From NCBI RefSeq assembly GCF_016654015.1, contig NZ_JAEPWM010000013.1, positions 83,845-147,844 on the forward strand: DNA of 64,000 nt, read 5' to 3'. Shown one piece after another: positions 59,929-64,000 of the stretch (position 1 is the first letter of the stretch; every line of letters begins with the position of its first letter). The notes under the pieces are model-generated. The model was not told the origin of the DNA. It made no database searches and saw only the letters and a list, made by a program, of their open reading frames with translations. The DNA comes from Ramlibacter ginsenosidimutans. Its GTDB lineage: Bacteria; Pseudomonadota; Gammaproteobacteria; Burkholderiales; Burkholderiaceae_C. The position numbers were made by a program, and so were the translations under genes.

Positions 59929-60921
59929 ATGAAACTCTGGACCGTCCTTCTGGCCGCCGCGCTCGCCGTCGGCGCTGCCGATGCGGACGCCGCGCGCCGC
60001 CTGGGCGGCGGAGGCTCGATCGGGCGGCAATCGTCCAATGTCACCCAGCGTCAGTCGACGTCTCCCGCGCCCGCGACCCCCACCGCTCCTGCCAATGCGC
60101 AGCGCGCGCCCGAGCCGGCGGGTGCGCCGGCCGCGCCGCCGCCCCGCAGCCGTTGGGGCGGCATGCTGGGCGGGCTTGCCGCCGGCCTGGGCCTCGCCGC
60201 GCTGGCGCACGCGCTCGGCTTCGGCGCGGCGTTCGGCAGCGTGATGCTGGTTGTGTTGCTGGCCCTGCTGGCCATGACTGCCATCGCCATGCTGCGGCGG
60301 CGCGCGCAGCCCCCGGCCGCCGCCGCCGCCGGGCCCTACCAGCACAGCGGCCTCAGCGCGGACGACCCGCTCTCGCCGCGCCAGTACAACCCGCAGAAGG
60401 TGGGCAACGACGCATCGGCACGTCCGTGGGAGAGCGGCTATGACGCCACGCACGCCCAGGACGCCGCGGAGGCTGTGCGCATCGGCTCCGCGCTGCGCGG
60501 CTCGCCGGAGCCCGCGCCGGGTGAGCCGGCCTGGGGCATCCCCGCCGGCTTCGACACCGCCGCCTTCCTCGCGGCCGCCAAGCGCAACTTCGTGGCGCTG
60601 CAGGACGCCTGGGACCGCGCCGATATCGCGGCGCTGCGCGGCATGATGACCGACGAGATGCTGCGCGAGATCCAGGCCCAGCTCGCCGAGCGCGACCGCC
60701 AGCCGGGCCCGGTGCAGAAGACGGGCGTGGACCTGCTGGAAGCGCAGTTGCTCGGCATCCAGGACCTGCCCGGGGAGTACATGGCCAGCGTGGAGTTCTC
60801 CGGCATGATCCGCGAGGATCCCTCGGCCGGCCCCGCGCCGTTCCGCGAGGTGTGGAACATGACCAAGCCGCGCGACGGCTCCAGCGGCTGGCTGGTGGCG
60901 GGAGTGCAGGCGCTCCAGTGA
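59929..60921 (+). CDS. Tim44-like domain protein
   Basis: 330 residues from ATG 59929, with CGAGGAG upstream. A signal peptide-like N-terminus (MKLWTVLLAAALAVGAADAD), a Gly/Ser/Gln/Pro-rich stretch, two membrane helices (about 75-98, 100-120), a linker, and a C-terminal Tim44/MRPL45-like domain (about 205-330, FLAAAKRNFVALQDAWDRAD). This family sits between ubiE and ubiJ/ubiB in many Burkholderiales. The function is unknown. Confidence 0.87.
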   Translation: MKLWTVLLAAALAVGAADADAARRLGGGGSIGRQSSNVTQRQSTSPAPATPTAPANAQRAPEPAGAPAAPPPRSRWGGMLGGLAAGLGLAALAHALGFGAAFGSVMLVVLLALLAMTAIAMLRRRAQPPAAAAAGPYQHSGLSADDPLSPRQYNPQKVGNDASARPWESGYDATHAQDAAEAVRIGSALRGSPEPAPGEPAWGIPAGFDTAAFLAAAKRNFVALQDAWDRADIAALRGMMTDEMLREIQAQLAERDRQPGPVQKTGVDLLEAQLLGIQDLPGEYMASVEFSGMIREDPSAGPAPFREVWNMTKPRDGSSGWLVAGVQALQ

Positions 60922-61017
60922 GGTGGGGCCCGGCGCCGCGAGCGGCCGGGACCGCTTCGACGCGCAACGCTGGCGTGGACGGCCCAAGGGGCCACGCCGA
61001 ACCACCATAATCCGGGG

Positions 61018-61620
61018 ATGGCCAGTTCGCCCCCCGCTTCCTTCTTCGACCAGCTGTTCGATCGCGTCGGACAGATGTTGCAGCCGCCCCCGTGGGTCGT
61101 GGAGGAGATGCAGCGCCGGCTGGTGCTGCTGCTCAATCACGTGCTGCAGCAGGAGCCCGAGGCGCAGGCGCGCCTGAAGCGCCAGGCCGGCCGGCTCGTC
61201 GAGGCGCACTGGCGCCACTTCAACGTGCGGCTGGTCGCGACGCCCGCCGGCCTGCTCGACCTCGGCTCGAGTGCGCAGGCGCCGGACCTGAGCCTCACGG
61301 TCGCCGAGGACTCGCCGTGGGCGCTGGCGCAGACGGCGCTGCGCGGCGAGAAGCCGCCGGTGCGCATCGCCGGCGACGTGCAGCTGGCCGCCGAAGTGCA
61401 ATGGCTGGTCGACCACGTGCGCTGGGACCTCGAGGAGGACCTCGCGCGCATCTTCGGCGACGCGCCGGCCCATGCCTTGGGCAGCGTGCTGCGCCGCATG
61501 GGCGATGCCGTGCGCCAGTTCACCGCGCGCGGCGGCGCCGCCGGATCCGGCGCTCCCGCCGGATCCGGCGTGCCGGCCGCGCCGACCGCTCCACCGGCGC
61601 CAGGGCAGGCAGGCGGATGA
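61018..61620 (+). CDS. ubiJ: Ubiquinone biosynthesis accessory factor UbiJ (SCP2 domain)
   Basis: 200 residues. An SCP2-type lipid-binding domain (about 20-115) is followed by a helical part (EVQWLVDHVRWDLEEDLARI) and a low-complexity Gly/Ala/Pro tail with a repeated GSG unit (about 173-200). With UbiK it forms the lipid-binding part of the ubiquinone metabolon. It ends in an ATGA overlap with ubiB. Confidence 0.9.
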   Translation: MASSPPASFFDQLFDRVGQMLQPPPWVVEEMQRRLVLLLNHVLQQEPEAQARLKRQAGRLVEAHWRHFNVRLVATPAGLLDLGSSAQAPDLSLTVAEDSPWALAQTALRGEKPPVRIAGDVQLAAEVQWLVDHVRWDLEEDLARIFGDAPAHALGSVLRRMGDAVRQFTARGGAAGSGAPAGSGVPAAPTAPPAPGQAGG

Positions 61621-63173
61621 CGCGCTACCTGCGCGCCTTCGTCATCGTCTGGGTCATCTTCCGCTTCGGGCTCGACGAGCTGGCGCTCTCCGGCTTCCGC
61701 CTGCGGGGGCTGGCTCGCATCATCACGATCGGCCGCCGCCGCCGGCTGGATGCACCGCGCGGCCAGCGCCTGCGCCAGGCGCTGGAGGCGCTCGGCCCCA
61801 TCTTCGTCAAGTTCGGCCAGGTGCTGTCCACGCGCCGTGACCTGCTGCCGCCCGACATCGCCGAGGAACTGGCGATGCTGCAGGACCGCGTGCCGCCGTT
61901 TCCGTCCGAGGTCGCGGTGGCGAGCATCGAACGCGCCTTCCGCCGGCCGCTGAACGCGATCTTCGAGAGTTTCGAGCGCGAGCCGGTGGCCAGCGCGTCG
62001 ATCGCGCAGGTGCACTTCGCCACGATCCGCCTGCGCAATGGCGAAGTGCGCGACGTGGCCGTCAAGGTGCTCCGTCCGGGCATGCTGCCGGTGATCGAGA
62101 AGGACCTGGACCTGATGCGCATGATGGCGGGCTGGGTGGAGTCCGTCTCGTACGACGCGCGCCGGCTCAAGCCGCGCGAGGTGGTCGCGGAGTTCGACAA
62201 GTACCTGCACGACGAACTGGACCTGGTGCGCGAGGCCGCCAACGCGGCGCAACTGCGCCGCAACATGGCCGACCTGCACCTGGTGATGATTCCCGAGATG
62301 TTCTGGGACTTCGTGCATCCGGAAGTGATGGTGATGGAGCGCATGGTGGGCATCCCCATCAGCCAGGTCGAGCGGCTGCGCGAGCACGGCGTCGACCTGG
62401 GCCAGCTCGCCCGCGACGGCGTCACCATCTTCTTCACGCAGGTGTTCCGCGACGGCTTCTTCCACGCCGACATGCACCCGGGCAACATCCAGGTGAGCGT
62501 GGAGCAGGGCACCTTCGGGCGCTACATCTCGCTCGACTTCGGCATCATCGGCACGCTCACGGAGTTCGACAAGGACTACCTGGCGCAGAACTTCACGGCC
62601 TTCTTCCGGCGGGACTACAAGCGGGTCGCGCAGCTGCACATCGAGTCGGGCTGGGTGCCCCCGGGCACCCGGGTGGACGAACTCGAAGGGGCGGTGCGCA
62701 CCGTGTGCGAGCCCTACTTCGACCGGCCCCTGCGCGAGATCTCGCTGGGCATGGTGCTGATGCGCCTGTTCCAGACCTCGCGCCGCTTCAACGTGGAGAT
62801 CCAGCCGCAACTGGTGCTGCTGCAGAAGACGCTGCTGAACATCGAAGGGCTGGGACGGCAGCTCGACCCGGACCTGGACCTGTGGAACACGGCCAAGCCC
62901 TTCCTCGAGCGCTGGATGATGGACCAGATCGGTCCGCGCAAGCTGCTGCAGGAGCTGCGCGACCAGGCGCCGCGTTACGCGAAGATCCTCCCCGAACTGC
63001 CCCACCTGATCCACCGGCGGCTCGTGCAGGACCGCGGCATCCTGAAGGAAGACGCGGACGAACTGATGGCCGAACTGAAGAAGACGAACCGGCTGCTGCG
63101 GACGCTGATCTACGGCGGGCTGTTCCTCGGCCTGGGCGTGCTGTTCCTGCTGGTGGCACCGTACCTGTTCTGA
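61617..63173 (+). CDS. ubiB: Ubiquinone biosynthesis regulatory protein kinase-like UbiB
   Basis: 518 residues from ATG 61617 (MTRYLRAFVIVWVIFRFGLD), overlapping the ubiJ stop. The KxGQ motif is IFVKFGQVLSTRRDLLPPDI, the Ala-rich loop is ASASIAQVHFA, the lysine VAVKVLRPG, and the metal-binding segment is YISLDFGIIG. C-terminal membrane helices (about 490-518). ABC1/ADCK atypical kinase needed for ubiquinone synthesis. Confidence 0.96.
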   Translation: MTRYLRAFVIVWVIFRFGLDELALSGFRLRGLARIITIGRRRRLDAPRGQRLRQALEALGPIFVKFGQVLSTRRDLLPPDIAEELAMLQDRVPPFPSEVAVASIERAFRRPLNAIFESFEREPVASASIAQVHFATIRLRNGEVRDVAVKVLRPGMLPVIEKDLDLMRMMAGWVESVSYDARRLKPREVVAEFDKYLHDELDLVREAANAAQLRRNMADLHLVMIPEMFWDFVHPEVMVMERMVGIPISQVERLREHGVDLGQLARDGVTIFFTQVFRDGFFHADMHPGNIQVSVEQGTFGRYISLDFGIIGTLTEFDKDYLAQNFTAFFRRDYKRVAQLHIESGWVPPGTRVDELEGAVRTVCEPYFDRPLREISLGMVLMRLFQTSRRFNVEIQPQLVLLQKTLLNIEGLGRQLDPDLDLWNTAKPFLERWMMDQIGPRKLLQELRDQAPRYAKILPELPHLIHRRLVQDRGILKEDADELMAELKKTNRLLRTLIYGGLFLGLGVLFLLVAPYLF

Positions 63174-63237
63174 GCCCCGCAACGGTTGGGCATAATGCCG
63201 CGCAGCCCGGAACAGGGCCCAGGAGCTTGGGGCGTTC

Positions 63238-64000
63238 ATGAACTACACGCTGGTCGTTTTCGTCGTGCTGTACCTGCTCGGCACCCTGGGCATCGGGGTC
63301 TGGGCGGGCACCCGCATCCACAACACCTCGGACTTCGCCATCGCCGGCCGCAGCCTGCCGCTGGTGATGGTCGTCACCACCACCTTCGCGACCTGGTTCG
63401 GTGCGGAGACGGTGATGGGCATCCCCGCCCGCTTCGTGCAGGGCGGGCTGAACGCCATCGTGGAAGACCCGTTCGGCGCCGGCACCTGCCTGATCCTGGT
63501 CGGCCTGTTCTTCGCGACGAAGCTGTACAAGCAGAACCTGCTGACCATCGGCGACTTCTATCGCCAGCGCTATGGCCGCGGCATCGAGGTGTTCTGCTCG
63601 CTGGCCATCATCCTCAGCTACCTGGGCTGGGTGGCGGCGCAGATCACCGCGCTGGGCCTGGTGTTCTCGGTGCTTACGAACGGCGCCATGTCCGAGACCA
63701 CGGGCATGATCGTCGGCACGCTCGCCGTGCTGGTGTACGTCGTGATCGGCGGCTTCCTGGCGGTCGCGTGGACCGACTTCATCCAGATGATCGTGCTGGT
63801 GGTGGGCCTCACCATCATCGCCATCTTCTCCGCCGACCTGGCCGGCGGCGCCGACAAGGTGCTGGCCCTGGCGTCGTCCAAGGACCTCTGGAACTTCCTG
63901 CCCGCGCCCTCGCTCACCGACATGGCGTTCTTCGTCGCGGCGGGCGTGACGATGATGCTGGGCAGCATTCCGCAGCAGGACGTGTTCCAGCGCGTGATGT
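63238..64000 (+). CDS. Sodium:solute symporter, N-terminal part (cut by window edge)
   Basis: 254 codons lie in the window from ATG 63238, with AGGAG 12 nt upstream; there is no stop before the edge. MNYTLVVFVVLYLLGTLGIG begins the first of at least seven membrane helices seen here. The SSS motifs DFAIAGRSLPLVMVV, FGAETVMGIPARFVQGG and FLAVAWTDFIQMIV match the family. The substrate is unknown. Confidence 0.88.
   Translation, partial: MNYTLVVFVVLYLLGTLGIGVWAGTRIHNTSDFAIAGRSLPLVMVVTTTFATWFGAETVMGIPARFVQGGLNAIVEDPFGAGTCLILVGLFFATKLYKQNLLTIGDFYRQRYGRGIEVFCSLAIILSYLGWVAAQITALGLVFSVLTNGAMSETTGMIVGTLAVLVYVVIGGFLAVAWTDFIQMIVLVVGLTIIAIFSADLAGGADKVLALASSKDLWNFLPAPSLTDMAFFVAAGVTMMLGSIPQQDVFQRVM

Noticed and set aside
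61541..61568. Short tandem repeat with GGATCCGG in the ubiJ 3' end
   Set aside because: It encodes a Gly/Ser/Ala low-complexity tail and is in frame; a coding microsatellite is enough to explain it.

Overview
This 64 kb window is ordinary-looking chromosome from a GC-rich betaproteobacterium. The most likely home is Burkholderiales, family Comamonadaceae (Ramlibacter/Variovorax type). The reasons are the very high GC with long antisense open frames, the gene order trxB / Crp-Fnr regulator / ftsK / lolA / rarA, a Bug-family (TctC) binding protein, a DUF3683 FAD/Fe-S oxidoreductase, and the ubiE / Tim44-like / ubiJ / ubiB cluster. This placement is an inference from gene content. I see no phage, transposase, CRISPR array or rRNA operon. 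There is one tRNA (Leu, CAA).

Layout. 0-6.7 kb: an acyl-CoA dehydrogenase pair (one cut by the window edge), a YceH-type DUF480 protein, purN with an RsmB/NOP-type RNA methyltransferase, a fatty-acid desaturase, and DUF3597 and DUF421 proteins. 6.7-14.2 kb: rpmB-rpmG, trxB, a Crp/Fnr regulator, ftsK, lolA, rarA. 14.3-18 kb: the branched-chain amino-acid ABC transporter livHMGF. 18-25 kb: an outer-membrane barrel-like protein, a Bug solute-binding protein, a CDP-6-deoxyglucoseen-reductase-like flavoprotein, a YeeZ-like Rossmann protein, and an unusual three-gene operon: an HtrA-like pseudoprotease, a 59-residue membrane peptide and a 714-residue membrane-anchored helical protein. 25-33 kb: H-NS, then an exopolysaccharide module (WecA/MraY-like transferase, Wzc-like kinase, LMW tyrosine phosphatase, Wza-like porin, YjbH protein). 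33-40.5 kb: a lipoprotein, tRNA-Leu, cysM, a Nudix hydrolase, a TusA-like protein, a hexose-6-phosphate mutarotase, galU, valS. 40.5-43.1 kb: a VOC / FAD-monooxygenase / DUF2783 catabolic operon. 43.2-45.9 kb: a rubrerythrin / Fe-S / DUF3501 operon with a good OxyR-like site in front. 45.9-50.9 kb: the glycerol-3-phosphate uptake operon ugpBAECQ with a Pho-box-like site. 51-64 kb: the DUF3683 oxidoreductase and a HIT protein, a tandem-FecR protein with a TpsB transporter, DUF971, ubiE, a Tim44-like protein, ubiJ, ubiB, and the start of a sodium:solute symporter.

Most of the content is housekeeping. The points that stand out are: (1) the pseudoprotease operon at 21.6-25.1 kb; (2) a family of roughly 110-nt palindromic repeats at 7.3, 9.3 and 57.0 kb, one copy of which runs into the coding sequence of the TpsB signal peptide; (3) a decayed in-frame duplication of the first 68 nt of purN just upstream of it; (4) sequence-level predictions of an OxyR site for the rubrerythrin operon and a Pho box for ugp; (5) a direct-repeat operator candidate in front of the VOC/FAD operon. 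No intergenic gap exceeds 300 nt. All calls come from reading the sequence; no database search was run.
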